Shown here piece after piece: positions 35,269 to 43,562 of a stretch of DNA of 56,231 nt; the stretch's first letter is position 1, and each line of letters starts with the position of its first letter. Where the stretch lies: assembly GCA_902632595.1 (NCBI GenBank), contig CACPDC010000012.1, positions 1-56,231 on the forward strand, given 5' to 3'. Source of the DNA: an uncultured SAR116 cluster alpha proteobacterium. GTDB lineage: Bacteria > Pseudomonadota > Alphaproteobacteria > Puniceispirillales > Puniceispirillaceae. Made by a program: the position numbers and the translations under genes. The notes beneath the pieces were generated by a model, which was not told the DNA's origin, did not search any database, and saw nothing but the letters and a program-made list of their open reading frames with translations.

Positions 35269-36131
35269 TTAATTAATTTTTGTTTATAAACTTCATATAC
35301 TGCACCGGTATCATACGTATTTGGCACATTTTCTTTCGCTATGTCATATAAACTTTGAGTAATATCAAACAGTGGTGTGGAGCATTTGTGACTTTTTATA
35401 TCTTCACTTATCACAGATATATCTTTGTAAGCAATTGGCATATTTGCAGTCGCTGGCTCATAAGCGTGATCAATCATTAGCGGCATACGTAAATCAGACA
35501 TTTTTGACTGCCCAGCACCATTTGTCAGTAAATCAAATATCATTTTTGGTTCTAAACCGAGAGTTATGCCGTAATTTAGGCTTTCCGCAGCTGCACAATT
35601 ATGTACATAGACAGCATGGTTAGCCACAAATTTTAATTTTGAGCCATTTCCGAACGGTCCCGCGTAAATAACTGCTTTTGTAAAATGCTCTAGTAGTGGC
35701 TTTATCCTAGAAAAACTACTTTCTGGGCCACTTGCCATCATGACAAGGTCAGCAACTGCAGCTTGTGCACCAGTACCGCTTACTGGACAGTCAAGTAAGA
35801 CAGCGCCACAGCTATCCAAACCTTTTTTTGCTTCTTGTTTTGTATTAAGTGTAAACGTACCTGTTTCTAAAACAACCTGACCCGGCTTAAGTATTTTGCT
35901 TATTTTACTAATTGTATCAGCAAGAATCTGCGTGCTTGCTATTGATAATATTATCATTTCGCAATCGCACAACCAGTCTCCATAAACAGATTGATTAGTA
36001 CCACCCGCTTTCGTGAGCATTTCTTGTGCTGATGGGTCTGGATCAAATCCATTAACTGCAATTCCACCTGCCAATAAGTTTCGCGCATAAGCTCCTCCCA
36101 TTGCACCAAGTCCAATTATTCCTACACTCAT
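35265..36131 (-). CDS. NAD(P)-dependent beta-hydroxyacid dehydrogenase (HIBADH family)
   Basis: A 288-residue relative of 3-hydroxyisobutyrate and L-threonate dehydrogenases. The coenzyme motif GIIGLGAMGGAYARNL is at residues 4-19, the substrate segment LDCPVSGTGAQAAVADL near 119-135, and the catalytic Lys in GNGSKLKFVANHAV near 170. It is divergent from the FAH-family gene; the intervening gap carries a TTATCGATAA palindrome 80 nt upstream of this start, so it could belong to the same regulon. It differs clearly from the paralogue at 32634-33509. Confidence 0.87.
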   Translation of the reverse strand: MSVGIIGLGAMGGAYARNLLAGGIAVNGFDPDPSAQEMLTKAGGTNQSVYGDWLCDCEMIILSIASTQILADTISKISKILKPGQVVLETGTFTLNTKQEAKKGLDSCGAVLLDCPVSGTGAQAAVADLVMMASGPESSFSRIKPLLEHFTKAVIYAGPFGNGSKLKFVANHAVYVHNCAAAESLNYGITLGLEPKMIFDLLTNGAGQSKMSDLRMPLMIDHAYEPATANMPIAYKDISVISEDIKSHKCSTPLFDITQSLYDIAKENVPNTYDTGAVYEVYKQKLIK

Positions 36132-36210
36132 GACTACTCCGTTTTTATCTCTAAAATTGATGTTTTATTATTTGATGAAAACTCGATTAAATATTTTATT
36201 ATGTTCACAT

Positions 36211-36240
36211 TTATCGATAATTGGCTAGAGTATTTATAGT
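36211..36240 (+). promoter_or_regulatory. Palindrome-promoter TTATCGATAA upstream of FAH-family gene
   Basis: The perfect 10-bp palindrome TTATCGATAA (36211-36220) supplies TTATCG as a -35 element; an 18-nt spacer leads to TATAGT (36235-36240), 24 nt before the ATG at 36265. The same arrangement occurs upstream of two other catabolic genes in this window. A protein bound to the palindrome would occlude the -35 region, consistent with repression. The factor is not encoded in the window. Confidence 0.6.
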
Positions 36241-36264
36241 AAAATAATCAGAGGAATAAGAATC

Positions 36265-37134
36265 ATGAAACTCGCAACTATATCTGACAATGGAAAAATT
36301 AAAGCGGGAATGATAGTAGGTGAAGAATTCGTCTGCTGTGATGAGAGCAATACAGCACATATGGCTGTTTTATCTTTGATTACTTCTGGAAATGTTTCTA
36401 AATGGGAAGCAATGCTCGAAACAGCGCCTAGAAAAAAACTTAGTGAGATAAAAATACTTGCACCTATACCCCATTTATTAAGAGATATGATTTGTGTAGG
36501 TAAAAATTATTACGCACATGCTAAGGAGTTTTTTGATTCAGGGTTTGATGCAACCCAGAAAGAGACTATTCCATCCGAGCCTATTATTTTTACAAAAGCA
36601 ATGACCTCTTTAATTGGACCAGATGAAGCAATTGATACATCTATAGACCCGACTGATTCGGTTGATTATGAAGGAGAGCTTGGTGTAGTAATCAGCAAGA
36701 ATGCTCGTCGTGTAGCTAAAGCTGATTGGAATGATTATGTTTTTGGATACGTTATCATCAATGATGTAACATCACGCGAATTACAAAAAAAACATAATCA
36801 ATGGACAATAGGTAAAGGGCTAGATACGTTTGGACCAATGGGCCCATTCATAGTGACCAAAGATGAAATTGATGATTTGCGGTCAATGCAAATACAGACG
36901 CTTGTAAATAACGAGATTCGTCAACAGGCGGAAGTTCGCGACCTCATTTTTGATATACCAACATTGATTGAAACACTTACTTTAACCGGCACTTTGCTTG
37001 CGGGTGATATTATTGCAACTGGTACACCAGTAGGAGTAGGAATAGGTTTCTCGCCACCAAAGTTTCTGCAATCAGGGGATAAGGTAACGATAACTGTTAC
37101 CGGTTTAGGAACTCTTACGAACCCTGTTATTTAA
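36265..37134 (+). CDS. Fumarylacetoacetate hydrolase (FAH)-family protein
   Basis: A 289-residue FAH-fold enzyme with the motifs DMICVGKNYYAHAKEF, DYEGELGVVISKNARRV (metal-binding Glu residues), WTIGKGLDTFGPMGPF and GDIIATGTPVGVGIGF. Relatives hydrolyse or decarboxylate acylpyruvates and 2-hydroxyhepta-2,4-diene-1,7-dioate in aromatic meta-cleavage, or dehydrate 2-keto-3-deoxy sugar acids. A single transcription unit bounded by its own palindrome promoter and a strong terminator. The substrate is not fixed by sequence. Confidence 0.88.
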   Translation: MKLATISDNGKIKAGMIVGEEFVCCDESNTAHMAVLSLITSGNVSKWEAMLETAPRKKLSEIKILAPIPHLLRDMICVGKNYYAHAKEFFDSGFDATQKETIPSEPIIFTKAMTSLIGPDEAIDTSIDPTDSVDYEGELGVVISKNARRVAKADWNDYVFGYVIINDVTSRELQKKHNQWTIGKGLDTFGPMGPFIVTKDEIDDLRSMQIQTLVNNEIRQQAEVRDLIFDIPTLIETLTLTGTLLAGDIIATGTPVGVGIGFSPPKFLQSGDKVTITVTGLGTLTNPVI

Positions 37135-37170
37135 TGCAAATTAACAGGGTTATATTGTTTCCAAAAAAAA

Positions 37171-37205
37171 GGGCGCCTTCATTATATAAAGGCGCCCTAA
37201 ATTTT
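37171..37205. terminator. Bidirectional Rho-independent terminator
   Basis: GGGCGCCTT (37171-37179) pairs perfectly with AAGGCGCCC (37189-37197), separated by a 9-nt loop. It is preceded by an A8 run and followed by a T-rich stretch (ATTTTT, 37200-37205), so it can end transcription from the FAH gene on the plus strand and the ABC importer operon on the minus strand. Confidence 0.88.
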
Positions 37206-37218
37206 TAGCTATGTTTAA

Positions 37219-38268
37219 TTAGCCGTTTTTAGCCATCCATGCATCAGCAGCTGCTTCAACTGCTCCACGATCGAAGTTGTTTGCACAGCCTTCAAAAACA
37301 TGTGAGAGATAGTCATTAGTGTCGTAGTCTTCGTCCACAGCACCAATCATCTTCATGTCATTGTTAACTGTTAGCCATGCTGACTCAGCAACTAGACCAT
37401 AAGATGTATCACCCTCTGGTGGTAATTGTAGCTTGGCGACTGCTTTGAGGTAAGAGTTACCCACTTCTTCAACTTCCCACTGATGAGGTGCACCATCTTT
37501 TGCTTTAGACATTGCTGCAATGATATCCAGGTTGTATTGACCAACATGAACGCCCATTGAATATGCTTTTAAGAAACGACAGTACTTGTCATAATTATCC
37601 ATCATTGTTGCACCATTTACGGCATATGTATTTGCAGGTGCTACTTTCGCTGATGGAGGAGTGATATCTCTTACTGTTACCCCTTTTGTTGCAAGAGCAG
37701 CTAAGTCAGAGATTGAACCAGCAAATGCTGCAGCTGTTCCTTTTAGGAAAACATTCGCTAATGTTGGACCAGCATCACCAACAACAACAGTGCTTACACC
37801 GTCAATGTTAGAGTCAGCATGCGCCATCGCTACCTTTAAGGACGCAAGGTCACGGTCAGATGCTAGACCTACGGTTTTACCCTTCAGTTCCGTTACGCTT
37901 TGAAGCGGGCTATCGGCACTAACATAAACACCCTCTGGTGCAGAGCTGTGAACTGAATAAACAGTTTTTAGACCCATCTCAGCAGAAGCACCCTGGAACA
38001 CTTGGGGTCCGTCGAGCATCGCAAAGTCAGCTTGTCCGTTTAAAAGAAAAGCCTGATACGGTACTGTTGTGTCTCCGTCAAGGTAGGTTGGATCCACGCC
38101 CATCTCTTCATAAAAACCAAGCTGCGCACTGATATGTGACGGCCAGAAAATCATTGAAGGATAAGATGGTTGGATAATAGTGATTTTATCTAAGTGCCCA
38201 CCAGCCATAGCTGACATGGGCGAGATAACAGCAACAGCTAATGCTGTCGCCAATAGTTTTTTAAGCAT
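37219..38268 (-). CDS. NitT/TauT-type ABC transporter, substrate-binding protein (NMT1-like)
   Basis: A 349-residue periplasmic binding protein with a clear signal peptide (MLKKLLATALAVAVISPMSAMAGG, cut near AMA). The mature start KITIIQPSYPSMIFWPSHIS and the segments GQADFAMLDGPQVF and LKGKTVGLASDRD are typical of the NMT1/SsuA-like group, which takes up sulfonates, pyrimidine precursors, taurine or aromatic acids. It is the last gene of a four-gene importer operon and ends before the bidirectional terminator. Confidence 0.87.
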   Translation of the reverse strand: MLKKLLATALAVAVISPMSAMAGGHLDKITIIQPSYPSMIFWPSHISAQLGFYEEMGVDPTYLDGDTTVPYQAFLLNGQADFAMLDGPQVFQGASAEMGLKTVYSVHSSAPEGVYVSADSPLQSVTELKGKTVGLASDRDLASLKVAMAHADSNIDGVSTVVVGDAGPTLANVFLKGTAAAFAGSISDLAALATKGVTVRDITPPSAKVAPANTYAVNGATMMDNYDKYCRFLKAYSMGVHVGQYNLDIIAAMSKAKDGAPHQWEVEEVGNSYLKAVAKLQLPPEGDTSYGLVAESAWLTVNNDMKMIGAVDEDYDTNDYLSHVFEGCANNFDRGAVEAAADAWMAKNG

Positions 38269-38327
38269 ATTTCTCTCCCTTTACGCTCAATTTAAAAGCC
38301 CTAAATTAAAGGCCTCCCCAAAAAAGA

Positions 38328-39164
38328 CTAACCATCGGTAGAAAGCTTTCTTTGCTTCTTTTTAGACACGCGTTCTAACCCTTTGGTATCTCTCCAAAAA
38401 ACTATACGCCTATCTAGTAATTCAGCAATAGTAAAAACTAATAAACCCATGATAGCCATTGTTACTAATGAAGCAAATGAACCAGCCATATCAAGCCGGA
38501 ATGCAAATCGCTGCATTAGAATTCCCACACCTTCAGTCGCTGAACCAAATTGTGCTACAATTGTCCCAAGCAATGCTGTGGTGATCGCAAGTTTTAGACC
38601 AGCAAAAATTTCAGGTAATGCATTAGGAAGCTGTTGCTTCCAAAAATATTGTGATTGAGTTGCCCCTATTGTTTGAAATAACTCTATAGCCTCATCATTT
38701 TTCTTCAACAGCCCTGTCAGAGTATTTATAAAAGGGGGAAAGAAACACACGAGTGTGGCCAAAGCAATCTTAGACTCCCACCCAAAACCGAACCAAGCGA
38801 TTATTAAAGGCAGCACTGCAATTCCTGGGGTCACATTAAATACGACAGCGTAGGGCGCTATATATCTTCTGAACGTCTCATTAAAGGCTGCTAAAACAGC
38901 AAGACTGTTTCCTATAACTATTCCATAACAAAAGCCAATTGACATCTGTGCTAGTGTTGCAAAAAAGTGCCAGTAAATAGTGCCTTGTTCGATTATTTGA
39001 AACTTAAAAAACAGATTGTAAAGCTTATCGCCAATTTTTGATGGACGTGGTAAAAATAATTCGTTTAGTCCACCGTAACGCGCATAAACCTCCCATAAGC
39101 CTAACACGAAAATGAAGCTAAGAGAATATTTTGCAAAGGATATTAAAAAGCTTAAAAGTTTCAT
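38328..39164 (-). CDS. NitT/TauT-type ABC transporter permease
   Basis: A 278-residue inner-membrane permease with about six hydrophobic segments and the SsuC/TauC-type signature: VTPGIAVLPLIIAWFGFG near residues 110-127 and the EAA-like loop ELFQTIGATQSQYFWKQQLPNALPEIFAGL. It overlaps the preceding permease by 4 nt. With the other permease it forms a heterodimeric channel, unlike the homodimers of most single-permease SsuC systems. Confidence 0.88.
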   Translation of the reverse strand: MKLLSFLISFAKYSLSFIFVLGLWEVYARYGGLNELFLPRPSKIGDKLYNLFFKFQIIEQGTIYWHFFATLAQMSIGFCYGIVIGNSLAVLAAFNETFRRYIAPYAVVFNVTPGIAVLPLIIAWFGFGWESKIALATLVCFFPPFINTLTGLLKKNDEAIELFQTIGATQSQYFWKQQLPNALPEIFAGLKLAITTALLGTIVAQFGSATEGVGILMQRFAFRLDMAGSFASLVTMAIMGLLVFTIAELLDRRIVFWRDTKGLERVSKKKQRKLSTDG

Positions 39165-40018
39165 TGAACGATACCTGCTTTCTTTCGCCTTTTTTCGCTT
39201 TCTCTTAATAAGAGTAAATCATTTTTCCAAAATATCAGACGATAGTCGACATAATCCATAATTTTGAACAAAATAAATCCAAAAAGAGTTACCGAAAGTA
39301 GTGCCGCAAAAGCATAATCCATTGTTATCATTATTACATACTGGGAAATAAGTACGCCCATACCTTCACTAGCTTGTATAAATTCTGCAACAAGCGCGCC
39401 GCCAAAAGCCGAGGCTGTTGCTAGTTTCCAACCCGCTGAAATTAGTTCCATGGCTGATGCAAATCTTAATTTCCAAAAAGTTTGAAATTTAGATGCTCCC
39501 AGTGAGCGAAACATTTCTTCAGCTTCTTCATCTATCTCCATTAAGCCCTGAAAAGTATTTACAAATGGTCCAAAAAAGGCAACAAGTGCAGCTAGTGCAA
39601 CGGCTGCCCACAAACCAAATCCAAGAAGTGCTACAAAGATCGGCCCAACAGCAATTCTAGGTGTGGCCTCCATAAGAATAATCCATGGTTTTATATATTT
39701 TCTAAATGTCACACTAAGAGTGGCTGAAATTGCGAGCCCCATGCCGATTGCAGTTCCTATACTAGCACCTAAGAGGGCTTTTTTAAATGTAGAAATAAGG
39801 TGTTTCCATACTGTTTGGTCGATTATGAATATATCTAGCATCGCTAAAACTATATTAGTGGGTCTAGGTGCAATCATATCTGCTTGAATTTGATCCTCAA
39901 ATCCATAGAGATTTGTCATCTCCCACAAGATAATCAGGCAAGCAAAAATAAGTAGGTGAACTGGAAGGGTTCTAAATATACTAATATGTTTGGTTTGGTC
40001 AGTTGTTGAATAAGACAT
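39161..40018 (-). CDS. NitT/TauT-type ABC transporter permease
   Basis: A 285-residue permease with the same layout as its neighbour: ATPRIAVGPIFVALLGFGLWAA and the ATPase-docking loop EMFRSLGASKFQTFWKLRFASAMELI. The first helix LLIFACLIILWEMTNLYGF follows a cytoplasmic N-terminus. It is 4 nt downstream of the ATPase gene and overlaps the second permease by 4 nt, so all are tightly co-translated. Two distinct permeases suggest an asymmetric importer with a specialised ligand. Confidence 0.88.
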   Translation of the reverse strand: MSYSTTDQTKHISIFRTLPVHLLIFACLIILWEMTNLYGFEDQIQADMIAPRPTNIVLAMLDIFIIDQTVWKHLISTFKKALLGASIGTAIGMGLAISATLSVTFRKYIKPWIILMEATPRIAVGPIFVALLGFGLWAAVALAALVAFFGPFVNTFQGLMEIDEEAEEMFRSLGASKFQTFWKLRFASAMELISAGWKLATASAFGGALVAEFIQASEGMGVLISQYVIMITMDYAFAALLSVTLFGFILFKIMDYVDYRLIFWKNDLLLLRESEKRRKKAGIVQ

Positions 40019-40022
40019 TGAT

Positions 40023-40814
40023 TTAGTGGCTCCCCAACGTATCTCTTACTTCTTCAACAATGATATTAAATTCACGGCTAGTTTGTATAGAAATGTCTCT
40101 TGGACGCTCGAAATTCACATCAATAATTTTAGCTATACGTCCTGGACGAGGAGTCATTACTAAGACCCGGTCAGCAAGATAAATTGCTTCTTGGATATTG
40201 TGCGTGACAAACAGGGTTGTTGCTTTCAATTCACCAACGATACGCATTAACTCGACATTTAGTCGCTCTCTTGTAAATTCGTCTAATGCACCAAAAGGTT
40301 CGTCCATTAGCATAATGTTTGCTCCGGTCTGTATAAGACGCGCTAGTGCCACTCGTTGCTGCATTCCACCAGATAGTTGCTTTGGAAAATGAAATTCAAA
40401 TCCTTTAAGTCCTACCAAGTCTAATGATGCCATAGCTTTTTGTTTGTCATCTTGAGTGATTCGGTGTTGAATTTCTGACGGAAGAAGAACATTTTCAATA
40501 GCTGTTCGCCAATCAAGAAGAACAGCTTTTTGAAACATCATTCCAATATCTGTTCGAGGCTTTGTTACTTCCTCGTCATTCACTGTTAAATCGCCACTAG
40601 TTTTTTCAATTAAACCTGCAACCAAACGAAGGAGTGTCGATTTTCCACACCCACTAGGCCCCACTAAAGAGATAAATTCACCTGACCTTATGTTGAAATC
40701 GGCGCCTTCAAGCGCTGTAACTGTCTCACCAAATACTTTTGTTACACTGTTTCCCTCAATAACAGTCTGACCAGACGGTGATTGTTTAGGTTTCTTCTTA
40801 GCAGTCGCTGCCAT
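40023..40814 (-). CDS. NitT/TauT-type ABC transporter ATP-binding protein
   Basis: A 263-residue ATPase. Walker A is GPSGCGKST, signature LSGGMQQRVALARL, Walker B NIMLMDEPFGALDEFTRE and the switch His lies in TLFVTHNIQEAIYLADRV. This is the SsuB/TauB type with a short C-terminus lacking the MalK regulatory domain. It is the first gene of the importer operon; a TTATCGATAA palindrome lies 43 nt upstream of its start. The N-terminus begins with a lysine-rich tail absent from most homologues. Confidence 0.92.
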   Translation of the reverse strand: MAATAKKKPKQSPSGQTVIEGNSVTKVFGETVTALEGADFNIRSGEFISLVGPSGCGKSTLLRLVAGLIEKTSGDLTVNDEEVTKPRTDIGMMFQKAVLLDWRTAIENVLLPSEIQHRITQDDKQKAMASLDLVGLKGFEFHFPKQLSGGMQQRVALARLIQTGANIMLMDEPFGALDEFTRERLNVELMRIVGELKATTLFVTHNIQEAIYLADRVLVMTPRPGRIAKIIDVNFERPRDISIQTSREFNIIVEEVRDTLGSH

Positions 40815-40856
40815 TTTTTCCCCCGTTATGATCTATCAAAGTTTTCAAAACCAAGA

Positions 40857-40866
40857 TTATCGATAA
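40857..40866. promoter_or_regulatory. Palindrome TTATCGATAA upstream of the ABC importer operon
   Basis: A perfect 10-bp palindrome 43 nt upstream of the ATPase start on the minus strand and about 210 nt upstream of the divergent matB. Here no TATA-type -10 box is found at the 18-nt spacing seen at the other sites; a possible promoter (TTGGTT, 17 nt, TCATAA) lies just downstream of it. Binding here could therefore activate or repress from a different register. Confidence 0.5.
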
Positions 40867-41031
40867 AAATCTTAGCACTGCATTTTCGGAGATCAACAAG
40901 AAAATGGTATATTTTTTAAAAAAAGTAACAGCATTTTGATTTTTTCAGAAAATAAAGAAATGTTGTTTTAATAGGTAAATGCTATTATTCAAGCTAGAAC
41001 CAACAGAAACGGCTGTTACGGGTCTTAGATA

Positions 41032-41043
41032 TAACAATTGTTA
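41032..41043. promoter_or_regulatory. Palindrome TAACAATTGTTA upstream of matB
   Basis: A perfect 12-bp palindrome centred about 40 nt upstream of the matB ATG at 41078, in a position suitable for an operator. AT-rich palindromes of this length arise by chance more often in this DNA, so it is only a candidate. Confidence 0.3.
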
Positions 41044-41077
41044 ATTACTTCATATTAAGGTGTTAAGCGAAGCTGCC

Positions 41078-42625
41078 ATGTCACAATCTTCTTTTTATTC
41101 TTCAAATACTCTTGTTAGAACTCTTGCCACTCGATTGAGTGATTCTCCGAATAAGACATTTATTCGTCTTGTAGAAGATGATACTCAAATAACAATAAAG
41201 TCATTTTTTTCTACTTGTGAGCGTTACTGTGCATTTTTTATGTCGCTGGGTATTAAGGCTGGCGACAGAATAGTTGTCCAATCACCAAAAACTACGGATA
41301 GTTTATGTATATATATTTCCACAATAATGGCTGGTGGTATCTACATACCTCTGAATCCAGACTTCACAGATTCAGAAGTTTCTTATTATTTAAGTGACTC
41401 ACAGCCGACTATTTACATATGTATGACCGAAAGAGCACATTCGTTGGCTGTAATTGCAAACAAATTGGATGTGCCTTTTTTTTATACGCTAGGCTTAGAA
41501 AATTCCGGAACGTTTTATGAAGAGGTGTATAGTAGAAATGCTAAATTCACAGATGTTATTGCTAGAAAAGAAGAAGATATCGCAGCTATTTTGTATACTT
41601 CGGGGACTACAGGAAAACCAAAAGGTGCGATGATTCCTCACAGGGCGCTGAGTTCTAATGCGTCAATTCTTTGCAAGGAATGGAAATTTACTAATCAAGA
41701 TGTTCTTATTCACGCACTACCAGTATTTCATACACATGGACTGTTTGTAGCAACAAATGTAGCACTGGTAAGTGGTGCGGAGCTCTTATTTATGGAGAAG
41801 TTTGATGCAGATAAAATTATTAAGGCAATGCCATCTGCGACATCATTAATGGGTGTTCCTACATTTTACACGCGACTTCTGCAACATCCCGAGTTATCAT
41901 CATCCGCCAAAAATATGCGATTATTTATTTCCGGCTCCGCACCCCTGTTAGCTCAAACTCACCATGAATGGAGCAATAGAACCGGTCACGCAATATTAGA
42001 ACGCTACGGAATGACAGAGGCCAACATGGTTACATCGAACCCTTACGAAGGTATTAGAAAGGCGGGTACTATTGGAATACCGCTCGAGGGTATAAAAGTT
42101 CGAATCGTTTCTGAAGAAACAAATGAGGAGGTTGTTGAAGGTCAAGTTGGTAGTCTTGAGATTAAGGGGCCTAATTTGTTTACGGGCTATTGGCAGAACC
42201 CAGAGAAGACGGCCGCAGATTTTCACGATGATGGATATTTTATATCTGGTGACCTTGCGAGTCGTGATAGCGACGGTTACATCTCCATAGTTGGTCGAGA
42301 GAAAGATCTCATCATCTCAGGTGGATTTAACATTTATCCCAAAGAGATAGAGATTGTTCTAGATGAAATGCCAGATGTAATAGAAAGCGCTGTGATAGGA
42401 GTAAATCACGAAGATTTTGGGGAGGCAGTAGTTGCGGTCATTGTAAAAAAAGAAGAAACCTCTTTATCTAAAGAAGATATTCAAGGTTATGTGTCTGGTC
42501 AGCTTGTATATTACAAACGCCCCAAACATATAGAATTTGCGTCGGCTCTTCCGAGAAATAGTATGGGAAAGGTGCAAAAAAATATGTTGAGGGAACAATT
42601 TAAGAAACTATTTGAAATTAGTTAG
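41078..42625 (+). CDS. matB: Malonyl-CoA synthetase (acyl-adenylate-forming)
   Basis: A protein of about 515 residues of the ANL superfamily. The P-loop-like A3 motif is ILYTSGTTGKPKGAMIPH; MatB hallmarks follow: HALPVFHTHGLFVATNVAL, RYGMTEANMVTSNPYEGIRKAGTIG and SGGFNIYPKEIE, with the catalytic Lys in RNSMGKVQKN. MatB activates malonate or methylmalonate to the CoA thioester. ATG 41078 is chosen; an in-frame GTG at 41060 is possible. No malonyl-CoA decarboxylase gene is present nearby, so the product may feed fatty-acid synthesis or be decarboxylated elsewhere. Confidence 0.88.
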   Translation: MSQSSFYSSNTLVRTLATRLSDSPNKTFIRLVEDDTQITIKSFFSTCERYCAFFMSLGIKAGDRIVVQSPKTTDSLCIYISTIMAGGIYIPLNPDFTDSEVSYYLSDSQPTIYICMTERAHSLAVIANKLDVPFFYTLGLENSGTFYEEVYSRNAKFTDVIARKEEDIAAILYTSGTTGKPKGAMIPHRALSSNASILCKEWKFTNQDVLIHALPVFHTHGLFVATNVALVSGAELLFMEKFDADKIIKAMPSATSLMGVPTFYTRLLQHPELSSSAKNMRLFISGSAPLLAQTHHEWSNRTGHAILERYGMTEANMVTSNPYEGIRKAGTIGIPLEGIKVRIVSEETNEEVVEGQVGSLEIKGPNLFTGYWQNPEKTAADFHDDGYFISGDLASRDSDGYISIVGREKDLIISGGFNIYPKEIEIVLDEMPDVIESAVIGVNHEDFGEAVVAVIVKKEETSLSKEDIQGYVSGQLVYYKRPKHIEFASALPRNSMGKVQKNMLREQFKKLFEIS

Positions 42626-43526
42626 ATTGATAACGGTGCGTTTTTGTATCGTAGTAAGTAATTACTGTGGCTGCTAATATTATTATAGCTCCACCTAATA
42701 TAACATAAATATCAAAAATGTCTCCAAATAGGTAAACACCCATAATTGTTGCCCAAACAAGTTGTAAAAAAGTCACTGGCTGGCTAATTGTCATGGGTGT
42801 AAGACGAAAGGACTGTGTCATGGCGTAATGACCGGTAGTTGCCAAAAAAGCTACCAATCCAAGAAAAATAACATCAGTTAAATTTGGAGCCACCCAGATG
42901 AACAGAACCATTGGTATTTGTGCAATAGAAACAAATAGACTCAGCATTCCAACAATCACTATTGAGCTTTCATTAAATGAAAGTCGCTTTGCCATAAGGT
43001 AAGAAGTGGCAAATATAGGAGACGCAAATATCTGAGCTAGTTGTCCCAGTGAGATTTCTTGAAAACCCGGTCGTATAATTATCAGCGCACCAAGAAAACC
43101 TAAAGTAAGAGCAATTACATGGTAGTACTTCATTTTTTCACCAAAAAACAAAGCTGCTCCAACAGTCACATATAAAGGAATTGAATATCCAATAGCAGTT
43201 ACTTCCGCAATTGGTATGTGAATTGTGGCATAGAACCATAAAATCACAGCTATACTGTGAATTGCGCCACGCAACATAAAGAATACTAAACTATTTCGCT
43301 TAATTAATGGTTTTTCTTCGTTTAATTTTTTTTCAGCATAGAGTAACCGACGGATTACCGGCAACCAGAAAGGCGCTAATATAAATGCGCCCAACAAATA
43401 TCGAATGAAGGCCGCTTGGGTAGCTGGCATATCCGTTCCTATGTACCGAACTATGGTCAAAGTGAGTGAGAAACAAATGGTTGTGAGTACCATCCATAAA
43501 GCGCCAATAACTTTATTGGATTTCAT
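42618..43526 (-). CDS. DMT-superfamily (EamA) transporter
   Basis: A 302-residue membrane protein with ten predicted helices in two EamA repeats; recognisable pieces are LGAFILAPFWLPV, VTAIGYSIPLYVTVGAALFFGEKM and the second-repeat end SQPVTFLQLVWATIMGVYLFGD. It resembles S-adenosylmethionine or metabolite exporters/importers of this superfamily, but substrate is not predictable. It overlaps the end of matB by 8 nt in convergent orientation and lies 36 nt downstream of the dehydratase gene. Confidence 0.85.
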   Translation of the reverse strand: MKSNKVIGALWMVLTTICFSLTLTIVRYIGTDMPATQAAFIRYLLGAFILAPFWLPVIRRLLYAEKKLNEEKPLIKRNSLVFFMLRGAIHSIAVILWFYATIHIPIAEVTAIGYSIPLYVTVGAALFFGEKMKYYHVIALTLGFLGALIIIRPGFQEISLGQLAQIFASPIFATSYLMAKRLSFNESSIVIVGMLSLFVSIAQIPMVLFIWVAPNLTDVIFLGLVAFLATTGHYAMTQSFRLTPMTISQPVTFLQLVWATIMGVYLFGDIFDIYVILGGAIIILAATVITYYDTKTHRYQSN

Positions 43527-43562
43527 TAAATTTTTTCAGCCATCTTGTTTGTATAGACAACT

